From: Thalassotalea sp. 1_MG-2023
GTDB taxonomy: Bacteria > Pseudomonadota > Gammaproteobacteria > Enterobacterales > Alteromonadaceae
NCBI RefSeq assembly: GCF_030546745.1
Contig: NZ_JAUOPD010000001.1
Span: forward strand, 273,142-337,141
Length of the DNA stretch: 64,000 nucleotides
Direction: 5' to 3'
This document shows positions 9,956 to 18,945 of this stretch, piece after piece. Below the pieces are notes generated by a model. It had not been told where the DNA came from. It did no database searches and was given only the letters and a program-made list of their open reading frames with translations. How positions within the stretch are numbered: position 1 is the stretch's first letter; each line of letters begins with the position of its first letter. The position numbers were made by a program, and so were the translations under genes.

Positions 9956-9971
9956 TTTACATAACTTTTAC
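9956..9971 (-). promoter_or_regulatory. CpxR-box-like direct repeat
   Basis: On the minus strand this reads GTAAA-6 bases-GTAAA, two perfect copies of the CpxR half-site. The E. coli consensus most often has a 5-base spacer, so the spacing is one base longer. It lies between divergent cpxR and cpxP, 65 bases before the cpxP ATG, where CpxR control of both is expected. Confidence 0.65.
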
Positions 9972-10036
9972 ATTCCTTTGCGTTTCTTTGCATTGAGTTC
10001 GTTATGATAATTGTGAATCTTTTAGAGGAGAGTACT

Positions 10037-10546
10037 ATGAACAAATTATCATTGAAGTCTTGTATTGTTGCAATCAGTTTAGCTTTACCATTAGCGCTAC
10101 CTGCTCAAGCAATCATGTTAGATCAATCAACAGATACAGCCCAAAAAGAAATGCGTCACCATAAAGGTAAATCAATGGCGAAGCATCAGTTAAAAAGAAT
10201 GGCGCGATTCTTACAGTTAGATGATGCTCAGAAAGCGCAGATTAAAACGATTTATCAAGATGCAAAAATCGTTAAAGAACAAAATAAAGCAAGCAGAAAA
10301 GCATTTCGTGATGAAATGAAAGCGTTAGTGCAAAGTGAAAATTTTACTGAGCAAGCTTTCTTAACGCTACACCAGCAAAATCAAGATCAACTAACAGAAT
10401 CAGCGTTTCAACGAGCAAAAACTAAAAATGCTATCTATATGGTATTGAACGATGAACAGCGTGAAAAATTTGCCAAATTCCAAGATAAAAGAAAAGGAAA
10501 GAAAAAAGCAAAACGTAAAGGAAAACGTAAGCAACACGACTCGTAA
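10037..10546 (+). CDS. cpxP: Periplasmic CpxP/Spy-family stress protein
   Basis: Periplasmic chaperone-like inhibitor of CpxA in known systems. The start at 10037 is chosen because GAGGAG lies 6 bases before it and the next residues form a clean signal peptide ending LPLALPAQA; an upstream in-frame start at 10004 would spoil both. The mature protein is helical and basic, with two degenerate LTxxQ-type motifs (LDDAQKAQ and LNDEQREK) that mark the CpxP/Spy family. The C-terminus is an unusually Lys/Arg-rich tail (KGKKKAKRKGKRK), not part of the classical CpxP core. It is divergent from cpxRA and downstream of a CpxR-box-like site. Confidence 0.85.
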   Translation: MNKLSLKSCIVAISLALPLALPAQAIMLDQSTDTAQKEMRHHKGKSMAKHQLKRMARFLQLDDAQKAQIKTIYQDAKIVKEQNKASRKAFRDEMKALVQSENFTEQAFLTLHQQNQDQLTESAFQRAKTKNAIYMVLNDEQREKFAKFQDKRKGKKKAKRKGKRKQHDS

Positions 10547-10612
10547 CGTGATATAGGTCATAAAGGTTAATACTATAACCGCTGCGATGATACAACAGCG
10601 TTGCTTGCAAGT

Positions 10613-10658
10613 AGAACTAAAGGAGTCTTTGTGAAAAAGACTTCTTTGGTTCTTTTTT
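10613..10658 (+). terminator. Rho-independent terminator after cpxP
   Basis: An 18-base stem (10613-10630 with 10636-10653; two positions pair as G-U) around a 5-base GTGAA loop is followed by a run of T. It lies between the convergent cpxP and diguanylate cyclase genes and is oriented for cpxP. Confidence 0.85.
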
Positions 10659-10685
10659 ATTAGAAAAGCTTTGAATTAACACATT

Positions 10686-12080
10686 TTATCTTGTTGATAT
10701 ATTAACTTTTACACAATTACGACCACTGCTTTTCGCCTGATAAAGAGCGGTATCAGCGTTATTTAACTCTTTTGTTAACGTTGTTTTTTCATCAACATGC
10801 GCCACACTAGCGCCAATACTCACCGTGATGGATAATTGGGTTTCATCTTCAAGACTAATAGTAGATAGGGCGATTTTTTTGCTCAAGCGTTCACATATAT
10901 CATACGCTTGATCTTCATCAGTAATTAAAATACAAAAGGCAAACTCCTCACCACCGTAGCGCCCAAATACATCTTCTTGCCTAAAGAATGCATAGAGTGT
11001 TTTTGCAACCGCTATTAATACTTGATCACCAACAGCATGACCATAATTATCATTAAATTTTTTGAATAGGTCTATATCAATTAAACCTAGCAAAATTACA
11101 GCTTGATCACGTTTTGCTCTGCTAAGTTGCTTATTTGCTTGCTCAGTAAAGCTTCGTCGATTAGGGATCTCAGTTAAGGCATCGTAATAAGCGTGATGGT
11201 ATAGCTTTTTATTTGCATCATAAAGCTCTTGAGTTTTTTCATGAATAATCTTTTCAAGGTTTTCTTTTATATTCTTTAAACTGAGGTTTTTAGACTCAAG
11301 TTGTTCAGCATAGTACTTTTCACTTGTAACATCACGTTCTAACGCGGCAAAGTGAGTAACATCACCATATTTGTTCTTAAGGGGAAATATGCTCATACTG
11401 AGCCAATATGGGTGACCAGTTTTTGAATAATTAAGAATAGTTGTTGTAATGGCTTGTTTGTTTAACAGTGCTTGCTTGATTTTAGCTAATTCATGTTTGT
11501 CGGTATCTTTGCCTTGTAAAATACGCGGGGTGTCTCCAATCACTTCATCTTGTGTATACCCGGTTAGTCGTTCAAACGCTTTATTAACATACACAATGCT
11601 AGGACCTAGCGGCATATCTATATTTGCAGATTCAGTCACGATGATGACATCTTGTGCATTATCAACAATCGATCTAAATGAGAAAAGGTGCTTTTGTTCC
11701 GAGATGTCATTAAAGGTTACTACAATAAAGCTATCTTCAATTTTGTGTGCTAATTCAGGGTACGCGTTGACCATGAACCAAGAAGGCTTCAATTGGTTAC
11801 TATCAATCACGCCTAATACTTCATTATTCAGTGGAGCTTTAAACCTTTTCACCATTGAAACTGGATAATTTTCATGCTGAACTGGACGATTACCTTCATC
11901 GATGAAACGCCACTGAGGGTCTAAGGCATCTCTTCCGATAATTTGCTCGTGCGTAAGCCTAAGTAGTTTGAGTGCGACAGGGTTGGCATATACAACAGTT
12001 GTATCCCAACTATGTACAACAATGCCAATATTTGCATTTTCAAGCAGTGTTTGAAGCGTTACACCGTTTAACTTCGTCAT
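10686..12080 (-). CDS. PAS-PAS-GGDEF diguanylate cyclase
   Basis: Cytoplasmic 464-residue protein expected to make cyclic di-GMP from two GTP. A first PAS domain (about 8-125, LLENANIGIVVHSW) is followed by a second (about 130-255), a coiled-coil linker (about 260-290) and a GGDEF domain (about 295-460). The active site is GGEEF, and RQED five residues upstream matches the RxxD inhibitory I-site, so product feedback is likely. The second PAS resembles LOV domains (GDTPRILQGKDTD, YWLSMSIFPLKN) but has no Cys at the flavin-adduct position, so blue-light photochemistry of the usual kind is unlikely. An AGGTG ribosome site precedes the ATG. No EAL domain is present. Confidence 0.93.
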   Translation of the reverse strand: MTKLNGVTLQTLLENANIGIVVHSWDTTVVYANPVALKLLRLTHEQIIGRDALDPQWRFIDEGNRPVQHENYPVSMVKRFKAPLNNEVLGVIDSNQLKPSWFMVNAYPELAHKIEDSFIVVTFNDISEQKHLFSFRSIVDNAQDVIIVTESANIDMPLGPSIVYVNKAFERLTGYTQDEVIGDTPRILQGKDTDKHELAKIKQALLNKQAITTTILNYSKTGHPYWLSMSIFPLKNKYGDVTHFAALERDVTSEKYYAEQLESKNLSLKNIKENLEKIIHEKTQELYDANKKLYHHAYYDALTEIPNRRSFTEQANKQLSRAKRDQAVILLGLIDIDLFKKFNDNYGHAVGDQVLIAVAKTLYAFFRQEDVFGRYGGEEFAFCILITDEDQAYDICERLSKKIALSTISLEDETQLSITVSIGASVAHVDEKTTLTKELNNADTALYQAKSSGRNCVKVNISTR

Positions 12081-12331
12081 TGTTCACCTAAAATAAACTG
12101 TAGTTACATCATCTATGAAGGTATTGTCCAATCCTTGTTGAGCTAAATTAAGGTTAGCACAACTATTTAATCTGAAACGTAAATTACTGCAATTAATCGT
12201 TGGTTGATTTGAGGGTAAGTTTATATTTTACCAATTGTGCCAAGAGATTGTTAACCAAAACTCATCACGATTAGTTTGTTAAGCTGAATATACAACTAGG
12301 AGAGCACACTTTTTGTATTAACGTAGAGTTG

Positions 12332-14236
12332 TTATTTCATTAAGCTAAACGAAAATATTTTTGTCATTTTACTTTCGATAGGTTTGTTATTGACTTTTGC
12401 AGGTTGAAAACGCCATTTGGCCATTGCGTTTCTGATCGCACTTTTAAAATAACTCACTCTACTTTTCTTTTCGAACTCAATGTTTTTCACTCGACCTAAG
12501 GTATCGATGGTAAAGTTTACGGCTACGTCGATTTCTAAGCCTTTACGCTTTGCTGATGAGGGGTATCTCGGATCAGGAGACGTTAGCAATAACGCTTTAG
12601 AGCGAACCGGCGGGGGTGCTATATTCACAGGTGTTGTTTCTTTTGGCTGAGTAAAGGCCACTAATCGAGAGTGTGGTATTGGCAGCGGAACTGTTCGTTT
12701 TACTTGATCCTGATTTTTTTCAATCTCTGGTTCATGATTTAACGCGGCAACTTGTTGAGAATAAGGGTTTTCAAGTCGTGAAGCTTTATTTGATGAACTT
12801 GTACGCTCAAAGGCGAGTTCTGAAGATGACTTTTCCGTTACTGGTAATATTGTTTCAATGGCACTTTTAGGTGCTTGCTCGATGTTTAGGGATTCACTTG
12901 CAACTGTTTCATTGGATAATGCCGGCTTTTTTTCTAAAGGAGCAATGATGTTTTTCTTCAGCTTTTGTTCCTGTTTTTCAATAGATTGATTGACCTCTTG
13001 ATCGATAGAGGTTTCATTTGAAGCGAGTGTTGGCGCTGTAGTACTAATCACTTCATGAGAAGTGTTTGTATTATTGTCTTTTGGTACTTTATCTTGATTG
13101 ATCAATAAATTAGCAATCGAAGCTTGTGAAAGTTGAGCTTCATTTTCTGAAAAAGAACGAGGAGCATCTGTTGCTGAACTTGCAAAAGAGATATAGCCGG
13201 AAGATAAATCGACAATTGGCATTTTTATATAAGGTTTTAAAGCCACAGCAAGGATAGAAACGATAATCAACACTGATGCTAAAAACTTTCCTGATTCATC
13301 TGTTTTAGCGCAGTGATGTTGATCAACTAAACGAAGTACACGTTTTTTTAAGTCACCGCCAGAAGCTGCCATTGCCATCGTTGGTATTGCGTGATGTCGA
13401 TGGTGATGGCATAAGCTTGCCGTATCGGTAAGCGTGTGTGCATATGCCAAGGCATCGCCTGATAGTGCAACGGCGATATCATCACTACAATATTCGCGCT
13501 CGTTACGCATTTGCTTAGAGATCCAGCGTACAGCAGGGTGGAAAAATAAAAGTGTTTCAATCAACGTTTGCAGTAAATTAACCAAATAATCATAACGTTT
13601 GATATGCGCTAATTCATGTAACATTAACATGGATAATTGGGCTGGTGTTAATCCGGTTATCATTGCCGCAGGTATTAATACAACGGGCTTTAACCAACCA
13701 ATCGCCATAGGCACATCACAATGTAGCGCAATAAGTAATTTCGGCTTTCGTGTTAATTTGATTTTCTCAACTAAGGCTTCAAAGGTGTTATTTAACGGCT
13801 TAGAAGGCAACTTAACGCCATGTTTTGGTAATTGAACCACGTGATAAAGTTCAATGATTAACTTCATGGCAAGAATACTGACTGTCGCTAACCAAAGAAT
13901 GGATAAAATTGGTAATGAACCAAGGACGTCTTGTTGCCAAGTTTGAGGGTTCGTTACCAAGAATAACTCGTCTGTATCAGATGCTGGTAAAGCATTTTGT
14001 AAAATTAAAGATGGGCTGATGTCAGGCTGATAAATAAGGAAAAATGTTACAATGGGCACAATCAAGCACATTGCCATTGCTGTGGTTGATAATAGGTATC
14101 GGATATTTGTGTGTTTAAAAGAAGTTAATACTAAAGAAAATTTTAATGTGAGCGCGATTAAACCACCCTGCCACAAAAAGTGAATCAAGGTAAGTGCGAG
14201 ATAATATAATATTGCGCTATTTTCTATGCTATCCAT
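12332..14236 (-). CDS. M56 (BlaR1/MecR1-type) membrane metallopeptidase fused to a TonB C-terminal domain
   Basis: 634 residues. The N-terminal half has several membrane helices and a cytoplasmic zinc protease core with HELAH at residues 207-211 and a downstream NEREYCSDDIA supplying the third ligand. A low-complexity linker (about 350-530, many Ser, Glu, Asn, Gln) leads to a C-terminal TonB-like domain (about 545-634: PDPRYPSSAKRKGLEIDVAV, VKNIEFEKKSRVSYFKSAIRNAMAKWRFQPA). BlaR1 relatives cleave a BlaI-type repressor after sensing a ligand, and such a repressor gene lies directly upstream. No penicillin-binding sensor domain is present, so the signal is not a beta-lactam by the BlaR1 route. 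M56-TonB fusions are known in Alteromonadales; their signal is generally undefined. Confidence 0.85.
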   Translation of the reverse strand: MDSIENSAILYYLALTLIHFLWQGGLIALTLKFSLVLTSFKHTNIRYLLSTTAMAMCLIVPIVTFFLIYQPDISPSLILQNALPASDTDELFLVTNPQTWQQDVLGSLPILSILWLATVSILAMKLIIELYHVVQLPKHGVKLPSKPLNNTFEALVEKIKLTRKPKLLIALHCDVPMAIGWLKPVVLIPAAMITGLTPAQLSMLMLHELAHIKRYDYLVNLLQTLIETLLFFHPAVRWISKQMRNEREYCSDDIAVALSGDALAYAHTLTDTASLCHHHRHHAIPTMAMAASGGDLKKRVLRLVDQHHCAKTDESGKFLASVLIIVSILAVALKPYIKMPIVDLSSGYISFASSATDAPRSFSENEAQLSQASIANLLINQDKVPKDNNTNTSHEVISTTAPTLASNETSIDQEVNQSIEKQEQKLKKNIIAPLEKKPALSNETVASESLNIEQAPKSAIETILPVTEKSSSELAFERTSSSNKASRLENPYSQQVAALNHEPEIEKNQDQVKRTVPLPIPHSRLVAFTQPKETTPVNIAPPPVRSKALLLTSPDPRYPSSAKRKGLEIDVAVNFTIDTLGRVKNIEFEKKSRVSYFKSAIRNAMAKWRFQPAKVNNKPIESKMTKIFSFSLMK

Positions 14237-14262
14237 TCTGTTTTTTTACACGAATGTGTGTG

Positions 14263-14649
14263 TTATTCCTGCTTTTCTAAATCATTTAATAACTTACGAA
14301 TATCTGCTATGTCTTCTTTACTTGTGCTTTCATTGAGTGCTCGCATCACTAACTTTGACGTTGAGCCGCCGAATGCTCGAGTGATCAGATCACGAATTAA
14401 CGATGATTGTGTTTGCATTTCGCTATTAGCCGCGGCATAAACATGTGCGCGATTACTTTCATCGCGAATCACCAACGACTTTTCATGCATTATTTGTAAT
14501 ATTTTAAGTACGGTTGTATAGCCTGTTCTTTGTGTTTGGCTTACCGTTTCATGAACCTGACGTACTGTTGCAGGACCAATTTGCCATAAAATATTTAATA
14601 AAGTCAGCTCGGCTTCTGTAGGCTTAACACCATTATTATCATGAGCCAT
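14263..14649 (-). CDS. BlaI/MecI/CopY-family transcriptional repressor
   Basis: 128-residue winged-helix repressor. Family motifs include PTEAELTLLNILWQIGPATV, RTGYTTVLKILQIMHEKSLV and a C-terminal dimerisation region with FGGSTSKLVMRAL. These proteins bind as dimers to their own operator and are inactivated by proteolysis or metal. It is 26 bases upstream of the M56 peptidase gene on the same strand, the classic blaI-blaR1-like pair. The dyad it binds should lie in 14650-14800, but I could not pick it out with confidence there because the region is very A+T rich. No beta-lactamase gene is nearby. Confidence 0.9.
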   Translation of the reverse strand: MAHDNNGVKPTEAELTLLNILWQIGPATVRQVHETVSQTQRTGYTTVLKILQIMHEKSLVIRDESNRAHVYAAANSEMQTQSSLIRDLITRAFGGSTSKLVMRALNESTSKEDIADIRKLLNDLEKQE

Positions 14650-14800
14650 TGAAGTTCCTTAATGCTTTGTGTGGTTAACACTGTTTCCACGTTGTTACAA
14701 TTATATTACGAACATAATCGTATCTCGTGTTGAATAAATGAGCAACTAAAATTTACATTAAATTAATATTAGGTTAACTTGTTGTTATTTATGTTAAATT

Positions 14801-15547
14801 TTAATTGTTTATTTGTCTAGCATGAAATTCGTTAATAACTTTTCGAGAGTGTTTGGGGAAATTAGTAAAAATGCCATCAACGTTTAATGCTAAACAACGT
14901 AAAATATCTTCTTCACGATCAACAGTATACACCCATATCTTTATGTCCGCTTCAGATAAATGTGTGATTAAGTCAGCAGATAAGCAATCTATTGCTGGGT
15001 TGACAGCATAGATATTTAATGAAATTAGCGACTCGCCCATATCAACAGGGTTATGAGCAATCAGTGCAGCAACGGCATATTGTGGCATAAACCGTTGGCA
15101 CGCAATCATTAGTTGGTGATCAAAGCTAGACAATAATATTTGCTTCGGTGAAAAATTAAACTGTTGTTGGGCTTGCGTTAATTGAGCTTGTAATGAGGTT
15201 AACAACGCGTTTAGTTCTGTTGTGCTTTGGGGGACTGTTTTGATTTCAAGATTTACTAAAACACGACCATTAATATAGTGCAGTGCTTGAGCAAGGGTGG
15301 GAATATGCTGCGCACATCCAATAGTCAGCGCGGTTAGTGCTGTTAAACTAAAGTGATTAATGTCTCCGTTTTTTTGGGTAACATTATCAACAAAATGATC
15401 GTGAATAACGACAAAACAGTTGCTTGGTGCATGAAAATGAACATCAAGTTCAATTGCATCAGCACCTTGCACGATTGCTTGCTCAAAGGCGAGTAGTGAA
15501 TTTTCGGGATATTCGCCACTCGCGCCTCGATGAGCAATAATTTTCAT
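14801..15547 (-). CDS. Glycerophosphodiester phosphodiesterase (UgpQ/GlpQ family)
   Basis: Hydrolyses glycerophosphodiesters from phospholipid turnover to glycerol 3-phosphate and an alcohol. 248 residues without a signal peptide, so probably cytoplasmic and closer to UgpQ than periplasmic GlpQ. The GDPD motifs HRGASGEYPENSLLAF, AIELDVHF and VIHDH carry the metal and acid-base residues; VNLEIK and WVYTVDREEDI follow. Its ATG overlaps the psd stop by one base, so it is probably translated from the psd transcript. That fits a shared role in phosphatidylethanolamine metabolism. Confidence 0.92.
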   Translation of the reverse strand: MKIIAHRGASGEYPENSLLAFEQAIVQGADAIELDVHFHAPSNCFVVIHDHFVDNVTQKNGDINHFSLTALTALTIGCAQHIPTLAQALHYINGRVLVNLEIKTVPQSTTELNALLTSLQAQLTQAQQQFNFSPKQILLSSFDHQLMIACQRFMPQYAVAALIAHNPVDMGESLISLNIYAVNPAIDCLSADLITHLSEADIKIWVYTVDREEDILRCLALNVDGIFTNFPKHSRKVINEFHARQINN

Positions 15548-16431
15548 TACGCTAACGTTGACTCTTCGGTGCTAATGGTCGCGAAAGTTTCCCCTAAACG
15601 GGTGATTGTTTCAGGGCCAGCTTCAGGCTCAAAATCAACCATATTGGGTGAGAACGTAGCGACGACGGTAGAGCCCAATTTAAAGCGGCCCATTTCTTCA
15701 CCTTTTTGTAAATGAATCGCGCCAGTGCCAGATTTTGGATATTGCCATCGAAAAACGTCTTTCCCTGCTGGTGGCGTAATGGTACCCGCCCAAGTAGTTT
15801 CAATACTGGCAACAATAGTTGCACCAACTAATACCATTGCTAAGCTACCATGTTCTGTATCAAAAATTGTGACAACACGTTCATTTCGAGCAAATAAATC
15901 GGGAACATTTTGCGCAGTGAGTGGGTTTACTGAAAATAACTCACCAGGCACATAGATCATCTCTCTAAGTGTGCCGCTCATTGGCATATGTATGCGGTGG
16001 TAATCTTTCGGTGCGAGATAAATACAGGAAAATTTGCCATTTTCAAAGGGTTCTGCGGTTTTGTTATCGCCACCGAGTAAGCTTTTTAGGCTATAATTAA
16101 ATCCTTTTGCTTGAATTAATTGCCCATCTACGATGTCTCCTTGCTGGCTTATAGCACCGTCTACGGGGTAACAAACTTCGTGTTGGTCGGGGTTTATAGG
16201 TCGAACGCCTTCTGCTAATTCACGAGTGAAAAATTCGTTAAAAGTAGAAAAATCTTCGGCATTCTTAAATTTCGCTTCTTCCATATTGATATTGTAAGCC
16301 TTTATAAACCATCGTATAGCTTTGGTTGTTAACCAACCTGCTTCTGCTGCGGCAAACTTACCAATAAGTCGTGAAATACCGTGTTTTGGCATTAAATATT
16401 GTAAAGCGATTTTTATGTTATCTACGGACAC
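15547..16431 (-). CDS. psd: Phosphatidylserine decarboxylase proenzyme
   Basis: Membrane-associated, pyruvoyl-dependent enzyme that converts phosphatidylserine to phosphatidylethanolamine. 294 residues, the usual proteobacterial length. The self-cleavage site LGST is at residues 252-255, so Ser254 would become the pyruvoyl group of the small alpha chain. Other landmarks are [39 protein letters not shown] and [12 protein letters not shown]. Located 25 bases downstream of rsgA on the same strand, as in E. coli (rsgA-psd), with a GDPD gene overlapping its end. Confidence 0.97.
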   Translation of the reverse strand: MSVDNIKIALQYLMPKHGISRLIGKFAAAEAGWLTTKAIRWFIKAYNINMEEAKFKNAEDFSTFNEFFTRELAEGVRPINPDQHEVCYPVDGAISQQGDIVDGQLIQAKGFNYSLKSLLGGDNKTAEPFENGKFSCIYLAPKDYHRIHMPMSGTLREMIYVPGELFSVNPLTAQNVPDLFARNERVVTIFDTEHGSLAMVLVGATIVASIETTWAGTITPPAGKDVFRWQYPKSGTGAIHLQKGEEMGRFKLGSTVVATFSPNMVDFEPEAGPETITRLGETFATISTEESTLA

Positions 16432-16456
16432 GTATGGTTCCTTTAATTATCTTATG

Positions 16457-17494
16457 TTAGTCATTAAATCTAGACGTTAGCGTATTTGTACTTAGGCTGG
16501 ATAAAATACGCTGAAAACTTGCTAAACGATCAGGATGAATAGCACCAGCTTCACAAGCGGCTACCAATGCACAGCCGGGATCTGTTTGGTGTTTGCAGTC
16601 TCGAAATTTACAGGTGCCAAGGTAGTCTGCAAATTCAATAAAGCCTTGGTAAACTTGTTCAGGCGTTAAATGCCATAAGCCAAATTCACGAATGCCTGGA
16701 GAATCAATTAAATCACCACCATCAAGAAAATGGTAAAGCCTTGCCACCGTTGTTGTATGCTGCCCTAACCCTGAGTTTTCAGACACTTCTTTGGTTAATA
16801 GGCCAAGTTCAGGCATTAACGAATTAGTTAATGTTGACTTACCAACACCTGATTGTCCGACAAATATACTGGTATTATCTGTTAATTGTGCTTTAAGCGT
16901 AGCGATACCTTCTTGAGTTTTATTGGAAACTGCCAATATTTTATAACCAATATCTTGGTATATTTGTAATTGCTCATCGATAATCTCAGTGAGCTCTTCA
17001 TCAAGTAAGTCTATTTTATTGAGCAGAATAATTGGTGGTATATCGGTTTGCTCTGCAGCAACGAGATAACGATCAATAATATCAGCATTAAAAGCAGGTA
17101 ATACCGAAGTCACAATTATAATCTGACTAATATTGGCGGCAATGGGTTTAACGCCGTCATAAACATCAGGACGAGAAAGCACAGAATCACGTTCATGCAC
17201 AGCTTCAATAACACCTGAAATACTGTGCTGTGTTTCTTTTCCTTGTCGCCAAAGTACTTTATCACCACAAACTAAAGAGCCAACAGAGCGACGTAAATTA
17301 CAGCGAATAATCTCGCCCGATGTGCTTTCAACGTCAGCATGTTGTCCAAATCGGCTGATCACCACACCTTGTTGTGATTCTCCTAATTCGTCATCTTGCC
17401 ATTCGATAGATGCAGATTTTCGCGCTAACTTCTTCGCTTGGTTGGCGTTAATTCGTCTGAGTTGACCTTTTGTCAGTTTTTTAGCTTTTGCCAC
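16457..17494 (-). CDS. rsgA: Small-ribosomal-subunit biogenesis GTPase RsgA
   Basis: Circularly permuted GTPase that tests late 30S assembly. 345 residues: a Lys/Arg-rich N-terminus, an OB-fold, then permuted G motifs (NKIDLL as G4 before the P-loop [10 protein letters not shown], and [10 protein letters not shown] as G3), and a C-terminal zinc-knuckle with [14 protein letters not shown]. Its start is 158 bases from the divergent orn gene, the arrangement found in E. coli. Everything expected of the family is intact. Confidence 0.97.
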   Translation of the reverse strand: MAKAKKLTKGQLRRINANQAKKLARKSASIEWQDDELGESQQGVVISRFGQHADVESTSGEIIRCNLRRSVGSLVCGDKVLWRQGKETQHSISGVIEAVHERDSVLSRPDVYDGVKPIAANISQIIIVTSVLPAFNADIIDRYLVAAEQTDIPPIILLNKIDLLDEELTEIIDEQLQIYQDIGYKILAVSNKTQEGIATLKAQLTDNTSIFVGQSGVGKSTLTNSLMPELGLLTKEVSENSGLGQHTTTVARLYHFLDGGDLIDSPGIREFGLWHLTPEQVYQGFIEFADYLGTCKFRDCKHQTDPGCALVAACEAGAIHPDRLASFQRILSSLSTNTLTSRFND

Positions 17495-17652
17495 AGAATT
17501 TTTTCATTTTAATCGTCGTTAATATATAGTTTGATTTAAACAAAGTGTTTTAATCAATATGCGTTGTCACGTATTATACGGATAAATTTATCTTACAGCT
17601 ATTACTTGTCAACGTTTCGTAATGTTCAAGTGCAAGTCATTAAGGGAAACAT

Positions 17653-18198
17653 ATGTCTTTAAGCGACACCAACTTAATTTGGTTAGATTTAGAAATGACA
17701 GGTCTTGAGCCTGAGCATGATGTGATTTTAGAAATTGCTAGCATTGTAACTGATAGTCAATTGAACTTGCTTGCTGAAGGCCCCGTCTTTGCTATTCACC
17801 AATCTGACGAAGTGCTAAACAATATGAATCAGTGGTGCATCGATACTCATGGTGCATCGGGGTTAACGCAACGTTGTCGAGAAAGTAATACTTCCTTGTT
17901 AGATGCAGAAAAGGCAACAATAGCTTTTTTAGAAAAGTATGTACCAGCGGGCGCATCACCGATGTGTGGAAACAGTATTGGGCAAGATAGACGTTTTATT
18001 AATAAATATATGCCTAATTTTGAACAGTATTTTCATTACCGAAATCTAGATGTTAGTACGATTAAAGAGCTTGCACGACGCTGGAAACCAGAAGTTTTAG
18101 CTAAAGTAGAAAAAAAAGGCGTGCATTTAGCGTTGGATGATATTCGAGAATCGATAGCAGAGCTTAAAGTGTATCGCGAACATTTATTTAATTGTTAA
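17653..18198 (+). CDS. orn: Oligoribonuclease
   Basis: DEDDh 3'-5' exonuclease that degrades very short RNAs; known to hydrolyse pGpG from cyclic di-GMP turnover, relevant here because two diguanylate cyclases are in the window. 181 residues with ExoI motif [14 protein letters not shown], ExoII-region [29 protein letters not shown], and Exo[14 protein letters not shown]. Divergent from rsgA. Downstream genes differ from E. coli, where queG follows in the opposite orientation. Confidence 0.97.
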   Translation: MSLSDTNLIWLDLEMTGLEPEHDVILEIASIVTDSQLNLLAEGPVFAIHQSDEVLNNMNQWCIDTHGASGLTQRCRESNTSLLDAEKATIAFLEKYVPAGASPMCGNSIGQDRRFINKYMPNFEQYFHYRNLDVSTIKELARRWKPEVLAKVEKKGVHLALDDIRESIAELKVYREHLFNC

Positions 18199-18277
18199 TA
18201 GCAATACAGTTAGAAAAGCACGACAAGTGCTTTTTTCTTTGCTAAGGTTTAATGGTCAGACCAGTAAAGAGAAAATT

Positions 18278-18787
18278 ATGCGTAATAAACTCGCCAAGAC
18301 CATTAATAAATTAAATGTATTGCCTGCTGGCATAAAAGGCTTTTTAATAACCCGAATTTTTTGCTCAAAAGTGAAATATGCAGGCACTACTGGAATTATT
18401 ATTGAACAATTAACCGACGCAAAAGCGGTCGTGCGGTTAACAAATCGAAAAAAAGTTCAAAACCACATTGGCTCTATACATGCTGTGGCCGCTGCAGTAT
18501 TAGCAGAGTCTACAACGGGTATGGTTTTTGGTATGAATGTACCAGACACTTGCATTCCATTATTAAAGTCGATGCGTATTGACTATCAACGACGAATGCA
18601 AGGAAACTTAAAAGCAATTGCATTGTTAAATCAAGATCAACGCGACAGTATTATTAATACTGAAAAGGGTGAGTTAGTCGTACCTGTGAAGATATTTGAT
18701 GAAACTGACCAACAACCCATAGTTTGCACATTGGAATGGGCATGGGTGCCGAAACGAAAAACTGAAGCTGATAAAGAAAGCCGTTGA
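18278..18787 (+). CDS. DUF4442 hotdog-fold protein (putative thioesterase-like)
   Basis: 169 residues from the ATG at 18278, preceded by AGAGAA; the open frame extends upstream to 18227 without support. The sequence resembles DUF4442 proteins, which have a hotdog fold related to acyl-CoA thioesterases: a helix-rich opening (INKLNVLPAGIKGFLITRIFCSKVKYAGT), VRLTNRKKVQNHIGSIHAVAAAVLAESTTGMV, then strands. The segment NHIGSIHAVAAAVLAE is where hotdog enzymes carry the active-site helix. No specific substrate can be named. It follows orn on the same strand and precedes the kinase-like gene by 158 bases. Confidence 0.75.
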   Translation: MRNKLAKTINKLNVLPAGIKGFLITRIFCSKVKYAGTTGIIIEQLTDAKAVVRLTNRKKVQNHIGSIHAVAAAVLAESTTGMVFGMNVPDTCIPLLKSMRIDYQRRMQGNLKAIALLNQDQRDSIINTEKGELVVPVKIFDETDQQPIVCTLEWAWVPKRKTEADKESR

Positions 18788-18945
18788 TTATTAGTCATAA
18801 TTCCATAAACTGTAAAGATTGCATGTTGAATATGTACCGCTGATTACACGAATAGTAATAAAGGGTAATCACTAAGATTCTTCAAGCTGAAGCAGTAACG
18901 CTACGATAGCGTACTGATCTATTTTTGCAGGTAGTTGATAAACGC

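Noticed and set aside
11449..11868. 139-codon open frame on the plus strand inside the PAS-GGDEF gene
   Set aside because: Antisense shadow of a well-supported gene; no protein family resemblance.
18227..18277. N-terminal extension of the DUF4442 protein
   Set aside because: The ATG at 18278 has a ribosome site and a typical family start; the extension reads across what looks like leader sequence.
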